Of a DNA stretch of 64,000 nucleotides, positions 43,986 through 56,933 are shown piece by piece; position 1 is the first letter of the stretch; each line of letters begins with the position of its first letter. This stretch comes from Melampsora larici-populina 98AG31. Lineage: Eukaryota; Basidiomycota; Pucciniomycetes; Pucciniales; Melampsoraceae. The notes beneath the pieces are model-generated. The model worked only from the letters and a program-made list of their open reading frames with translations. It did not search any database and was not told the origin of the DNA. The position numbers were made by a program, and so were the translations under genes. The stretch is taken from contig NW_006768812.1 of the NCBI RefSeq assembly GCF_000204055.1, forward strand, positions 577,298 to 641,297, read 5' to 3'.

Positions 43986-46900
43986 ATGCCTAGCTTAAAC
44001 AAACAACCAATTCTTAAATCTTTTCTAGCTTCTGGATACGAGACCGATCATGATCATCCAATCTTGGCTCCTTGCCAATCATCTCGTATAAATACTCTGG
44101 CTAGACAAGCACCGGGGATGATCACTCCTTCATCCGACTCTTGTCGTGGTCTCATTGAAGGCGGCCAAGACGTGGGAGAGGCGCACGTTCACCGACAACG
44201 TGAGCGATCTGCATCATTACCCGGTGTACCAAGTGATCAGCCGCCTCGTGAAATAGCTCGTGGACGATCAAGCACAAACTTTTTTCCAGATCCATCATCA
44301 ACAGTGAGTTTTTTCATACCCAAATGTCAACAAATTTCTGCTCATCTTCACTCTGGGGTATGTTGTTTAGACTACAGGTAGTCACTGATCCCGCTCAGCT
44401 TCTGTATCAGACGCTGGAATCGAGAACAACACAAGTGCTCGCCAAATCAATGGATCGAACCAGGTTCGACAAAGCCATGTAAGTCCAAATCCATCATCTA
44501 CAGTAAGGTTCCTCATCAAATGGTCACTGAAGATCTTACTTATTTCTACTTGGTTATGTACTTTAGACTACTGGTAGACACCGAGCCCGCTCAGCTTCTG
44601 TATCAGATGCTGGAACAGAGAATCAACCAAGTGCTTGCCAAAATGCTGGATCGGCTTGGGCTTGACAAAGCAATGCATTGCCTGTTGCTCGGCAAAGCAA
44701 TGCATTGGCTGTTGTAAGTGTTTTTGTAATTGATTGATTATTTATATTCAATTGCTGACTATACCTTCTACAGATACCTTCGGGTCCACCCGAAGTGGAC
44801 TTGGCTCAAGATTCAGATTCAGATAACTTAAGGCTCAGGAAAAGGAAAAGAAATCAGTCAATACCTGATGAGTACAATGATGAATTTGATTATTTTGAAC
44901 CTCCTACTCATGCTGGTAATGATGTACGTATATTTCTTTTTTCTCATTCCTTTTTTTTGTTGTCTTACAAACTGAAGCTGATGAGGTAAATCTAGCCACT
45001 CGACCAACCGGGCCTGTCCTACAAATGCATCATGTGTAAGAAGGTGGTTAGGGTCAGTGCTAGCTTGTGCCGGTCCAACCTCAAGGGTGATCGTGAAGGC
45101 AGCAAACAGCCAGGTAAGTCTGGCGCAGGATGTTCACGTTGTGAATTCGTGATCACGTTGGGTGCCAAACTACCTCCAACCAAAGCAGCACTACGTATTC
45201 AACGTCAACAGGAACAACACCAATCATCTTTAGCAGCCTTTATCACCTCAGCACCCAAGTTTTCAAGCCAAACATTAAATCAATGTTTGGCAGTCTGGCA
45301 AGTAGCGCAAGGTTTGCCTTTCAAACGGATTGACATTCCAATTCTCAAATCTATCATGTATTGGCTGTGCCCGGAACCTTGTGTTTTTGGTCAAAAGTGA
45401 TCAGCAGAGGAAGCAAAACGGTTGTATCTCTCTCTCAGAGACTTGGTTATTGAGAAAGAATTGAAGGTAAGTTAAATCTCATTCAACTGTTAAATCTTAG
45501 ACTGTTTGTATGTTTGATCTTGTCCTTTTCTTTTCCTGTATTTATTCTTCAGGAATTGGATAGCAAGTTCTGCTTCATCCAAGGTGTCTGGACTGTGAAA
45601 GGTAAATTGCATGCGTTCATAGGTGCATCAGTCTCGTATATCAAGAAGGATTGGACCTATGTAGTTCGGCACTTGAGCTTAAAGCATGTAGCATGGCATC
45701 ACAATGGGCACTTGCTTGCAGAGCCTTTGGTGACAATCTTGAAGAAGAATGGTCTATATAAAAAGATAAGTTCTCCTTATTATTTCATTTCTTTTCTTTA
45801 TCTTGTCTTATATTTCATTTCTACTATCTCATTTTTCAATTTTTCCAAACAGTTCTAACATGTTTCTTTCTGTTATTACATGCTCGCTGGTGTGTCTGAT
45901 TCAGGCAGCAATAACATCACTCTCGGCCGTGAGATGGCACACCAGCTTCATGAAGAAGGCCTGAAGTCTGGTCATGACTTCGCTTGGATCCCAAGAACAA
46001 TGTCGATACAATGCTTTTGTCACAAGATGGGTCTGATAGTGAAAGCCGGACTGGACGTATTGGGAATGAAACCCAGGCGCATTTGACATAGCAACTTGGG
46101 TCAATTTCCAGCGGTAGGTGTCCTGGCTGTGATTGATGAAGAAGACGAGGAAGATAGCCTTGAAGAATCAGGCTTCCAAGATCTAGAAGATGAAGGCAAA
46201 GACAACTTTGACAGCCCTCACAGCTCTGCCAATTCCAATTCTGGCTCTGATTCTGGCTGTGATTCCAGCTCAAGTTCATCTTCTGACTATGATCGAGATC
46301 AAGAAGATGAACCTAAAAACTATAAAAATCGTAAGGCTGCATACCTTCTTGGCAACACCTATATGAAGCAGTAATGTAAAGATGTGAGTTATTTTCATTT
46401 TTATTTTTGATCTCCAATGTCTATTTCACTTTGATCTGACTTACCCATTATTTTTATTTGATATTTAGATGGATACTGTGAATAAGAAGCTCACCCGATC
46501 TAGTGGGCACCAAGCTGATTTCAACCAATGCCAAGCAAGAGCCAATCAACCACACAAAGACAATAAGCTTCCCCAGTTAAAGGCACTCTTGTCCGGTCAT
46601 AGAATTAGGTGGGGTATCCGTGCCAAACGATGGGAACGGATGTGGGAGGCTCAAGAGGTAAGTCTCCTTTTTCCTCTTTGCTTTTCTTTCCTTTCCTTAT
46701 ATTTACTATGTCTCATTTCAATGTTCTCCTCGATCCTCTCCTCATTTCAGTTGATCAACAATGTCATGAAAGAAGATCTCGAAGAGGTTACTAGGGGTTC
46801 TAAAAAAAACAATCAAGGAAGGATGGTAAGAAGCATGGCTATTTCAAGGAAGTTTTTTTCTCAGGCGCAGATTGGCAAGCAATGCGAGATTTGTTAGATA

Positions 46901-47859
46901 TTCTCCCGGTCAGTCATCCACACTATTGAATTAGCTTCATGATACTATTACCGGTATCTTTGTTCTTATTCAGCCATACAAGATTCTCACTTGTGAAATG
47001 GAAGGGAATACTCCAACTGGCTGCTTGGTCTTAGTAAAATATGTACAGCTCAAGTCTTCAATGCAAGAACGCCTCAACAACATCCATGAGAACGATCCTG
47101 TCTACCCAATGGTCAATGTGATGCTGGGTAAGATTCAAACATACCTTGAAGAAGCTCTGGAATGTGACACATTAGTTCTAGCGGCGGTGTTTCACCCTGG
47201 TCTATGGGTGAAATTCTTCTCCCATGCCTTTGGAGAAGGCTCTGGGAATCATTTCCGAGCCAAATCATTACTGCAAGTAGCCTTCACGTCTGAACGCGAT
47301 GCAGCCAAACTCCGAGATCAAAGTCAGCCGGTCACCATTTCTTCACCTCCAGTTGATTCGCCGCCTCCTAGCGTCTTTCAACCAGGTTACCTTGATTTCT
47401 ACACCGAGGTATCATCAGAGAGTAAGCTTAGTGAACTCAATCAATACCTACAAGGGATTGATCCCATGGTATCCACTGACCAAAACAATCCCCAATCGGC
47501 TTTAGATTGGTGGAGAGTAAGTTACATCAATTTTCTTCAACTTTTTAATCATTTATCATATACCCTACTGATCCTTTTTGGTATGATCATTACAGGACAA
47601 TGAAGGAAAATACCCAGTGATATTGGTCTTAGCTAGGAATTACCTTGCAACACCTGCAGCTTCTAGTCCCCCCGAACGATCCTTCTCTGTTGCCGGACGA
47701 ATCTGTAGTGATGACCGAGGTGGATTGAATCCTTGTATGATTGAGATGTTAGTCTGTGGGACTATTTGGATGATTGAAGGGGTCCCTTTAACCGGTGACT
47801 TTGCTGAAGTGGGCAAGGTTCTTGAGTATGCCAAGAAGTTCTTGATGAAGAAGACCTGA
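43986..47859 (+). pseudogene. hAT-family transposase pseudogene, multi-exon
   Basis: A long, intron-rich gene. An Arg/Ser-rich N-terminal part (43986 to about 44310) is followed by a repeated exon pair (about 44370-44500 and 44566-44715), then an acidic piece (44795-44930) and a BED-like Cys region (YKCIMCKK...CSRCEF, about 45018-45150). The transposase core follows in short exons to 46380 and 46469-47517. The C-terminal dimerisation domain (47605-47859) has the diagnostic LARNYLATPAASSPPERSFS pattern and ends with TGA at about 47857. In-frame stops at 45398-45400 and 46084-46086 disable it unless spliced out. hAT transposases move elements by cut-and-paste with 8-bp target duplications; no TIR pair was identified with confidence. 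Confidence 0.78.
44370..44715 (+). repeat. 196-bp tandem duplication inside hAT gene
   Basis: The segments starting at 44370 and 44566 share GACTAC.GGTAG and CCCGCTCAGCTTCTGTATCAG and similar continuations (CTGGAA, GAGAA, CAA.TGCT.GCCAAA). The duplication covers an exon and its upstream intron. Confidence 0.65.
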
Positions 47860-50800
47860 AAGACTTATTCTTAGTTTATCCACTGTTTCCAACTGCTATT
47901 GTTTTATCTTTTATTTATATTTCTCATTTCTTTACGCTCATTTAAAGTTCCTTTTTCTCACTTTTCATTTAATTTTTCAACTTTTTCTAGGATATTGTTT
48001 TCACTTATAATTTTTCCTTTCGTGACTTTCATTTGAAACTCTTGTTATACATTTTCTTTACAGTCATTACTCCCAAGGCTTTTTTTACATATTTTGTTTC
48101 TTATTTGTGAATAACAAATTTTGCGTTACTTTTTAGCCTGCAGCGTTGAAAAGTGCTTCGCCAAAAAGCAGTGCTTCTTGCCGCTGAATTGTCCCAAAAA
48201 AAAATCCGCCTCCCTTATCGCCTCTGGGTTTGGCCAAGCTTGGTTTGAGCTACGCTGCTCAAAAAGCGCTTAGTAGCGCTGGGTAGCGCTGCGAGCCAGA
48301 CTTGGCTCCAGGTGGATCTGTAGCCCATGCATATCCCCCACTCAAACTGATCTTGCTGTGAACTTGATATTGAATTGAGATTGTTTTGTGGCAAATTGTA
48401 CTCACTGGCCTGCCAGTGAGGATGTCACTGTGATAACGGTACAAAACGGTAGTCATTGACAATGGTCTACCATAACATTATGGCATATACACACCTTAAT
48501 CCATCACATTACAGTGAGATCAAAGTGGTGGATATACTATACTATAATGGGCAGTATAGTTGGACAAGTTGATTAAAAATATGTATAACCCTTCTCAATG
48601 TATAGTTGATGAAATGTTACTATACAGAGTATAGTTTGGTAAAGTATAGTTTCAACTATACTATACCCAGCATAGTATAGTTCATTTTAAACTATACTAT
48701 ACCCAAATATACCTAAACCAGTATAGAATAGTGGCAACCTTGATAGGAGACAAGTAGATCTTCAAAAGAAAATGATGGAATACATGTTTGGGTGCAAGCA
48801 GATTCCAAAACCCAAATTCAATTACCGTTTCCAAGTTTAATTCAAATGATTTGTCAGTAACTAGAAAACCTGAACCCTCTGGTTGATGGAAGAATGTGTC
48901 GGGGGCGGGGTTTCAAGCCAACAAGGGAATCAAACTTTGTGAAGTGGGAGGAGGATCATAAACTGGTTCCTGGCAGGCTGAGTTATCTTGATTAAGTTGA
49001 GGAGCACAAGCTCAAAGTTGCTGCAAGGCAAAGTTCATTCTGAACAGCTGATGGTCCACACCAAGAATAGACTTGAGGTCTATGAGTGAATGGGTTGTAC
49101 CTAAGATGGATGGATTGGATATGTAGGTGAAGAACAATTCATCCATCATCTGTCCAGGTTAATAATTGAAAACAATCATGTGAAATGAAGAAATGGTTTA
49201 AATGCAACCATGATGTCATAAGAGAAATGTGACATGGTTAGAGTACACATGATAACTCCAAAAATTGCCTAGCCAAAGATTGAGGTTGGCTCTGCAAAAT
49301 GTGGTTGAAGAATTGTTTGGCTAATTTTTTACAAGTTTGCCAAGCATGACCTCGCAATTGACAGTGTGCAAACAGGTCAGGTCAGGATTAAAGGTACTTG
49401 TGTTGGATCTCAGAGATTTCAGGCAATTATATCCTTGCCTTGCATTGGAATTTCCGGGCTAGGACAGGAAGCGTCAATGATTGAAAAGACAATTGGCTCC
49501 AATTGCCCTTGGACACATTATGTTTGTTTTTAACCGCTAAGGTAAGGGGAGGCAAAATACTCACCTGATCATGACGACAAACACCTTTGCAAAAAAGGGC
49601 AGAGATGTGAGATGCCGCAGTAACTGAGTTTTGACTCATCAAACTGCTGATGGAGGAGTTCCAGTTGGCTGGCATAGATGAACCAACAGCTGTGCACACA
49701 ATGTTGTCCATGCTTATTTTTGACTTATGAATGAGTTGACCAGAATGTGTAGACAATCTCTCAACGTTTGCTCAGTGACTATTGCTATCATCATCAACCA
49801 TTTGACAAGAAATTAAATGACAAAGTACTAGCATCTTGGATCCCATTGATGCATATTATGAGCACCTGTGGCACACTGTTCAGGAGAATTCCAAGTTGAT
49901 CATACAGTGTACTGTATCACCAACTTGGAAGCTGGTCTTTGGCACACAGAGCACGCAGACGCTATGGAGCAGACCACCCTCATACGATAAGTCATTTTTT
50001 CACTTCACTTTACAAATCTTTTGAACATCAAGCAACGAATGTGCACTTTATCCTCACTTCTACTGACTTTGAGGTTTTCACAACTCACTTCAGGGATGAC
50101 AAGTATTCAGAGCGCTCTGATAACAGTCACCAGTGTGCTCTGAGTCAGAGCTCCGGGGCATACTTGCTGTGAGCAGAGTTTCCAGAGCGCTCTGAAGACT
50201 CAAATTTTTTCATTTGCTTTGTCTAGGCAAAGTTTCCCTTTCACTCAATTTCACACACTTCACCTCACCTTCCTTATATATGCCCACTCTGGCATTATAG
50301 CATCTCAAACTCTGTGAGCTACTAGCTTCTTTTGGGCTAGTAAACCACTAAAGATAAGGATGGACTAATAAACTAAGTTTATTAGGCACGTGGGAACCTT
50401 GTTGTAAGTTTCAAAACAAGGTTTGCTGAGAATTAGTGTGATCAAATCAGCACTGACTTCAGTTAGGTGACCTTTTAACACGGGGTTTTGGATACAAATC
50501 CGGGAATTAATGCAAGACAAATGGTCTTCTAGCAGGATGTAGAGTAGAAAATACAGTCTAGTTTTGTGCCCAAGCTAACAACACTCTACTCTAGAGTTTG
50601 TTAATAAAGGGAAATATCACCTAGTGATATTTGAAGTTCTTTAAACTCTGAATACAGAGGAACTCCCGTGAATTTAGAGTTTCTCAAGTTATTCAATTCC
50701 CTTAATAACTTGAGCAATACAGCAAGGATCGCCTCCTGAAGGATGTCTTCAAAAGAACTTCAACAAACTACAATGGTAATAATCAATAAGAGAAATATAT

Positions 50801-51425
50801 AATGTCTAACAAATGAGGACAAGAACTCTATTTATCTGATTGATGAATTTATTGATAATTTGCTTAAATGTAATGATGGTGATGGATTTTCCTGGCGGGT
50901 CAGAGAGCTCTTAATATACTCAAAACCCTGAAAATCCTTTATGTACAACTTGTGGTTTGATTACATACTCATTTGACATATGTAATCATGAATTTTAATT
51001 ATTTAATCATTATATGATTACGCACATATGTAACTCTTGCGTTACTCATGTGATGCGCACTTGTGAAAGGCATTCTTACATAATGCAACCTATTGGTTAC
51101 ATTTACATGCATGTACATATGTAATTTCATATGTACTTGGCTCTTGAAAGTGAGCCATGAGTTGTAATTATTATTCTTGTTATTTTATAGTTATTTAGGC
51201 AGCCCTTTGGTACTAGTAATAGGGCTTGGGGCTGACGGACTCGTCCATAATATCTTGGTTACGCAGACTTGTGGTGATGTTTATTACACAGAAAACCACA
51301 AGAACTTGTGTTTGATTGATTTTTGAATGAAAGGTTGCTCTCTATATCAAGTGATTGGCCAAGAGCATTCAGGTGAGAGACTCCGCATCAGGTAAGTCCA
51401 ACAGCTCCAATTCAGACACTTGTAT
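47860..51425. other. Non-coding region between hAT gene and copia element
   Basis: No convincing ORF; a 109-codon minus-strand ORF (49756-49427) has no motif. Contents: a GC-rich block at 48140-48320 with AGCGCT palindromes and a right edge like that at 11353; an AT-rich stretch (48530-48740) with repeated TATAGTATAGTT, including an 11-bp perfect inverted repeat (48654-48664 and 48672-48682); a hairpin array (50320-50761); and a TATA-like TTATATATGCCC near 50276. Confidence 0.55.
50320..50761. repeat. Array of consecutive perfect stem-loops
   Basis: Stems in order: 50320-50326/50336-50342 (7 bp); 50365-50373/50377-50385 (9 bp); 50395-50403/50415-50423 (9 bp); 50583-50588/50592-50597 (6 bp); 50612-50620/50624-50632 (9 bp); 50643-50649/50676-50682 (7 bp); 50683-50693/50704-50714 (11 bp). 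A 10-bp outer stem (50633-50642/50752-50761) encloses the last two. All are perfect. No ORF spans them. Confidence 0.75.
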
Positions 51426-51908
51426 TGTTGGTGATGGAGACTACAAATAGTGTGTGTGCTCTGAGCAAGTGTCTGTTCTGATTTGATATGTTTCCTTTTT
51501 TCGTTGTTATGTTTGATCCTATTTGATATGTTTCCATCTTCACATGTGCTGCTCTCTATTCTTGTCTTGTGTTGCCTTGTATCTAACTCTTAGCTGTTTT
51601 TTTGACATCTTTTCCTTATGAAGCCACCTATGAGTCAAGGGTTTGAACTTCATCAATTTCAAGCCCTCTCTATTTCACTATCTGCAATAATCTTACTTAC
51701 AACGTTGATTGCATTGTTGTGAATGACTCACAGGTAAGCCATCAGTCTATTTATGTGTTTTCTTCTCTCTTTCTATCTCATTTATATTACTTCATATATG
51801 TACAATATGTTTTGCGCAATAAATGTTCTATTATCGATTTCAAACCCTTTTCACTATCTGCGATAATCTTACTTACGACGTTGATTGCATTATCGTGAAT
51901 GACTCATA
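51426..51908 (+). repeat. 5' LTR of copia element
   Basis: 483 bp, starting TGTTGGTGATGG and ending GACTCATA. It contains an internal direct duplication of about 75 bp (about 51655-51735 and 51835-51908: TTTCAAACCC, CACTATCTGC.ATAATCTTACTTAC, GTGAATGACTCA). The same duplication is in the 3' LTR. GGTTATGAGCTG follows, a possible primer-binding site. Confidence 0.88.
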
Positions 51909-52010
51909 GGTTATGAGCTGTTTTTCTCAAGTGATTCCACGGTAATTTGTCAAAGTCATCTTTGCTCAAGCCATCTCGCAATTATCTTAACTTTTACCCT
52001 TATTGTCATT

Positions 52011-52895
52011 ATGTCTGGTGACGCTTCATTACCATCTTCTACTGCTGGATCCATTTCTCCGGTTTCATCTTTGTTTGAGACCAACGTTTTGACGACTTCT
52101 TCCATTTAAACACTTAGAGGCCACGTTCTCAATCCCGTTATTGACATGTCTACTCAAATCATTGATGACAAGATCAAGATACCCCAGCTTACTGCTGGGA
52201 CATTCTCTAATTGGAATGAACGCTTCCACTTTGCGCTTCAGACGTGTGGTTTGCTCCCATTTTTGGTTGCTGATACTCCTCCTACCGATCCCGCCGAATT
52301 GACTACTCACAACAGAAATCATTGACGTGTGATGGAACTTCTTCTCAACTCAGTCAATGCCACTAATGAGGCTTTAATTGACCTCTCCGACACTCTGAAG
52401 AATGCTTATGCCAAGCTTGCTAAAGCTCATGGGTCGAGTGGTGGGGTTCTTGCTGCAGCTGCAATTTGCGATATTGCAACGGCTAGACTTGAGTACGGTC
52501 AATCACTCTCTGATTTCATAACTAGAATACGCAACCTTCATAATCAATTGGCACAATATGCCACTGAGGACAAAGAGATTGCGTTGTTGACTAAACTATT
52601 GGCCATTTTTTTACTTAACGGGTTAGGAAAGGACTATGATTACATCACTGCACCATTTTACGCAGATATTTCTTCTCTAACTGTCAGCAAAGTCATGGAC
52701 AGACTTGTTCTTGAAGTCGCCAAGCAATCATCCTCCAATCACCGCTCATCTGCCTCTGCTTTCAATGCTTGATTGTCGTCGCAGTTTCAAATTCAAAATT
52801 CTCGTTTGAATTCTGCCATTCCTAATGCTTCTGGTCAAGATTTGCGCAAGATAGGCCATGGACCAAATGATCTATGTCATTTGGAAAATCACTGA
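52011..52895 (+). pseudogene. Copia Gag, pseudogene
   Basis: Copia-type Gag: a Ser/Thr-rich start, IPQLTAGTFSNWNERFHFAL (typical Gag N-terminal core), a helical region with SLSDFITRIRNLHNQLA, and a zinc-knuckle remnant (CHLENH then NCHH, about 52875-52925). In-frame stops at about 52108, 52322, 52770 and 52893 break it; the last lies inside the knuckle. Its role was to form the virus-like particle. Confidence 0.8.
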
Positions 52896-52901
52896 GGATT
52901 A

Positions 52902-55900
52902 ATGCATACCAACAGAAACTGTCATCATCAGATTCGTGCCTGTAATTGTCCTGCTAATGCACCTTCAACTCAATCAGGATCAGTTTCTACGACTTCTCTG
53001 TCTAATGATGAAATGGATAAATGTTATTTAGCTATTGAAGCTGCTCATTTAGCCAGAAAGAATGTGACTTCTGCGCCTGTTGTGCCATCTGTCCCGGCTT
53101 ATGCTGTCACCGCTCACGATTTCAACGCTGAAGCTATGATCAGTGATTTTCCTGAAGAAGGTTTCCATGCTCAGGGGTACGCTGCGGGGGAAACGGCCAT
53201 GCTTAGTTATGGATCAATCTTGGCAGACACAGCTGCAACTAGAAGTATGGTTTTGAACTTGACTTACTTTGTTCATATGCCCTCAATTTTGCCTATCAGT
53301 ATCACTGGTATATCTGAAGGTCAACAATATGCTACACACATTGGTTCCATCATCTTATCCGGTTATTCACACCTTGAGCATACTCCAACCGACATTCTAG
53401 TTCCCAACGTTCTTTACGTTCCAACAATGAAGGTTAACTTATTATCCCTCAGTCAGTTTTGCAATGCCGGAGCGTATTTCTCAGGATCGTCAGAGAGCAT
53501 CACCGTTTCCGGTATGCCTGGAAATGTGTATTTCGTATGCGAGAAGACAAAGGTTTGCTCGTCTAACTCAGACTTAGCTTATTCTGTGTCAGCTGAACAT
53601 TGGCATTATCGTTTAGGCCATTTAAATTATTCATCTATCAAACATCTGGTCTTGAGTGGTTGTCTCAAGGTTTCCTCAAATGTAACTCCGTCTAAAATGT
53701 CTCCTTGTATTACATGTCAAAAAGCCAAAATCACTCAGCCTCCTTTTTCATCTCATTTCCCATCCTCATCAATGCCCTTGTATCATATCCATTCTGATGT
53801 GATGGGGCCGTTTCCTTCTTCTATTGGTGGTGCATGTTATATTGTCACTTTTATTGATGATTTTTCTAGACATGCTAGTATCTATCCTATCAAGAATAAG
53901 TCAGATGTTTTTGAATGTTTCGTTAAATACAAAACATGTGTTGAAGTACTTTTTAACTCCAACATTAAGCACCTGCACACCAACAGGGGTGGTGAGTATA
54001 GGTCAAACACTTTCATGAATTATTTAGATCAACATGGAATCAGCCTTGAGCAAGGACCAGCGGATACTCCCCAGCAAAACTCCGTGGCAGAAAGATACAA
54101 TCAATCTCTGATTGAACAAATTAGGTGGGTATTAGGTCACGTGTCAGTACGGGTGCAATTCTGGGCGGAAATTGCCTTAGCGTTAGCTTTCACTTTGAAT
54201 CAATTGCCCCACGCTTTTCTCAAATTTAATTCTCCTTTGAGCTGTTGGAACCAGCATTTACCAAGTACTGGGTCACATGACCCTGATCCCACGTTTTTCA
54301 GAACACTTGGATGTTCCACAATTTTTCTTTCCAAACAAAACTCCGCAAAACTTGGTTTGAAGGGTCGTGAGGGAGTCTTATTGGGATACAAACTCAGTGC
54401 TAAGGCATATCGAGTATGGGATCTTGAAGAAAAGAAAATCATGATTACGCAGGTGGTGGTGGTCAATGAAGACTCTTTCCCTTTCAGTCATATAAATTCA
54501 TTCTCCGAAGGACCAAAATTCTTGGTTCTAGACAACCCAGGTGCTGATATAGAGTCATCTACTTCTACTGCATCCTCCCAGATTCATGCTTCTGATTTTA
54601 TATCTGTTCCATCTACTTCTACAATTCCTGCTTTGTTTTGATCTCCTTCTATGTCTTTACCTCATTCTGTTCATCAATTACCTGCTTCAAAAAGTCCTCT
54701 TCGGCCTTTAATTCTATCAACATCTGTATCACCAGCTAGAAACTCATCAAATGCCTCTATCATCCCATTTAATCCCGGGTCCGTATCTCTTACTGGAGGG
54801 ACGAAAGTTGTACCTCCACAACGATCCAACCGTGCTACAGGTGAGCCTGATTGTCTAGGAGATCTTCATGCATTTCATGCAGGATTAGATTCAAATGATA
54901 AACCTACCTACAAACAGGCGATGGCTGCTTTGGACGCAAGTGAATGGCTTGAAGCAATGCAAATTGAATTCGATTCGCTCAAATCTCATCAAGTCAGGAA
55001 ATTGGTGGCTAGACCAGTCGGTGCTAGGGTAATTGGTGGTAAGTGGGCTTTAAAGAAGAAGAGAAATGAAAAAGGGGAGGTTATCAAGTATAAAGCTTGT
55101 TGGGTTTGCTTTGGGAATAATCAGGTGGAAGGGATTGACTTCAATGATACCTACTCGGCAGTAGCTAAATCTGATACTTTTTGTCTCTTAGTCTCTATTG
55201 CTGCATATCTTAAATGCTCCGTTGTTCAATTTGAAATTATCACGGCTTTCTTGCGCGGTCTCATCAAAGAGCGTGTGTACATTCAACAAGTGAAAGGATT
55301 TGTGGAACCAGGTAGTGAAGGCATGGTATGGGAATTGGTCAAATCGCTATATGGAACTCGTCAAGGAGCTCACGATTTCAGCAATCACTTGAGAAGTGTT
55401 TTACTGGCTTTTGGTTTTGTCACCTTGCAAGCGGACAACTGTCTTTTCATCTGCCGACGTGGAAATCATTTTCTTTATCTTCATATACACATTGATGATG
55501 GTTTCTTAATCTCTACCTCAGATGAGCTCATTGAAGATTTTCAAAAACACCTTCTTTTGTCTTATGAAATCAAGTGGAAACCACGTCCGACTTTACATCT
55601 TGGAATGTGTCTCACTTATCTCAAAGACGGAAGTATTTTTTTGGATCAGTCACACTACTTACGAGACATGCTCAAAAGGTTTGGTTTGGACGATTTGAAT
55701 TCTGTCAAGATTTCTCTTCCTGTTGGATTGAAGCTAGCTGTGGGTTCACCAAAAGATATTCAAGCTGTGTCACACTTACCTTACCAATCATCAATTGTAT
55801 CACTCAACTGGGCCTCTATCAGCACCCGACCAGACATAGCTTATGCTGTTAGCCAACTTGCCAGATACAACTCAGGTTACACCTTCAGTCATTGGACCGT

Positions 55901-56279
55901 GGCTAAACACTTGACTCGATATCTCGCTGGATCTTTATCACGTGGTATCCTCTTCAAAGGCACTATGCCTGCTGACTTGAAAGGCTTTGCGGATGCTGAT
56001 TACACAAATGATGTTAATGATCAACGCTCTGTGACTGGCTATTTATTTACCTTTGGGGACACCATAGTTTCTTGGCGCAGTCGCTGCCAGAAATCAACCG
56101 CTTTGTCAACAACTGAGGCAGAATACATGGCTATTTTGGATTGTGCTAGACAAGCTATCTGGCTTAAGCTCCTTTTTCAAGATCTCAATCTCTCGGTTTC
56201 GGCGGTTAATATTGTGTCCGTTGGGGAAGCCGTTCAACTCTTCAATGATGACCAAGGAACTGTTTTATTGTCTAAGTAG
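52902..56279 (+). pseudogene. Copia Pol: protease, integrase, RT, RNase H (inactive)
   Basis: Two ORFs in one frame (52902-54641 and 54651-56279) are separated by a TGA at 54639-54641. Order: protease with Ala-Asp-Thr-Ala instead of Asp-Ser-Gly (about 53226); GAG-pre-integrase domain with HWHYRLGH and CITCQKAK; integrase with HSDVMGP (first Asp), HTNRGGEY where the second Asp is Asn (about 53983), and TPQQNSVAERYNQSL (Glu kept); RT with QFEIITAFL (first palm Asp is Glu) and HIDDG (YVDD equivalent); RNase H with GFADADY and STTEAEYMA. Coding continues in decayed form past TAG at 56277-56279. It is inactive. Confidence 0.87.
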
Positions 56280-56442
56280 CCGGCTGTTAATGAACGTTCT
56301 TAGCATATCGACGTACAATATCATTTCATTCGAGATCACGTCAAGTTGAATAACATCATCACCGCTAAACCCTTACCGATTGAGGCTTTCGAGCGCTGCT
56401 GTGGTCAAGTTGCCATTACTGACTGCAAGAGTTAGGGGGGAA

Positions 56443-56928
56443 TGATGGTGATGGAGACTACGAATGGTGTGTGTGCTCTGAGCGAGTGTCTGTTCTGAAT
56501 TGATATGTTTCCTTTTTTGTTGTTATGTTTGATCCTATTTGATATGGTTCCATCTTCACATGTGCTGCTCTCAATTCTTGTCTTGTGTTGCCTTTTATCT
56601 AACTCTTAGCCGGTTTTTGTCATCTTTTCCTTATAAAGCCACCTATGAGTCAAGGGTTTGAACTTCATCAATTTCAAACCCTCTCTACTTCACTATCTGC
56701 AATAATCTTACTTAAGACGTTGATTGCATTATCGCGAATGACTCATAGGTAAGCCATCAGTCTATTTATGTGTTTTCTTCTCTCTTTCTATCTCATTTAT
56801 ATTACTTCATATATGTACAATATGTTTTGTGCAATAAATGTTTCATTATCGATTTCAAACCCTCTCTATTTCACTATCTGCAATAATCTTACTCACAACA
56901 TTGATTGCATTATTGTGAATGACTCATA
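56443..56928 (+). repeat. 3' LTR of copia element
   Basis: 486 bp, starting TGATGGTGATGG and ending GACTCATA; closely matches 51426-51908, including the internal duplication of about 75 bp. Followed by TGTAT (target duplication). Confidence 0.88.
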
Positions 56929-56933
56929 TGTAT

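Larger units (their letters stand above)
51426..56928 (+). mobile_element. Ty1/copia LTR retrotransposon (decayed)
   Basis: LTRs at 51426-51908 and 56443-56928 flank gag-pol. TGTAT occurs on both sides (51421-51425 and 56929-56933), a 5-bp target duplication. A purine-rich AGGGGGGAA directly precedes the 3' LTR. Domain order integrase, RT, RNase H is that of Ty1/copia. Several stops in gag, one between the pol halves and altered catalytic residues show that the copy is dead. Confidence 0.9.
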
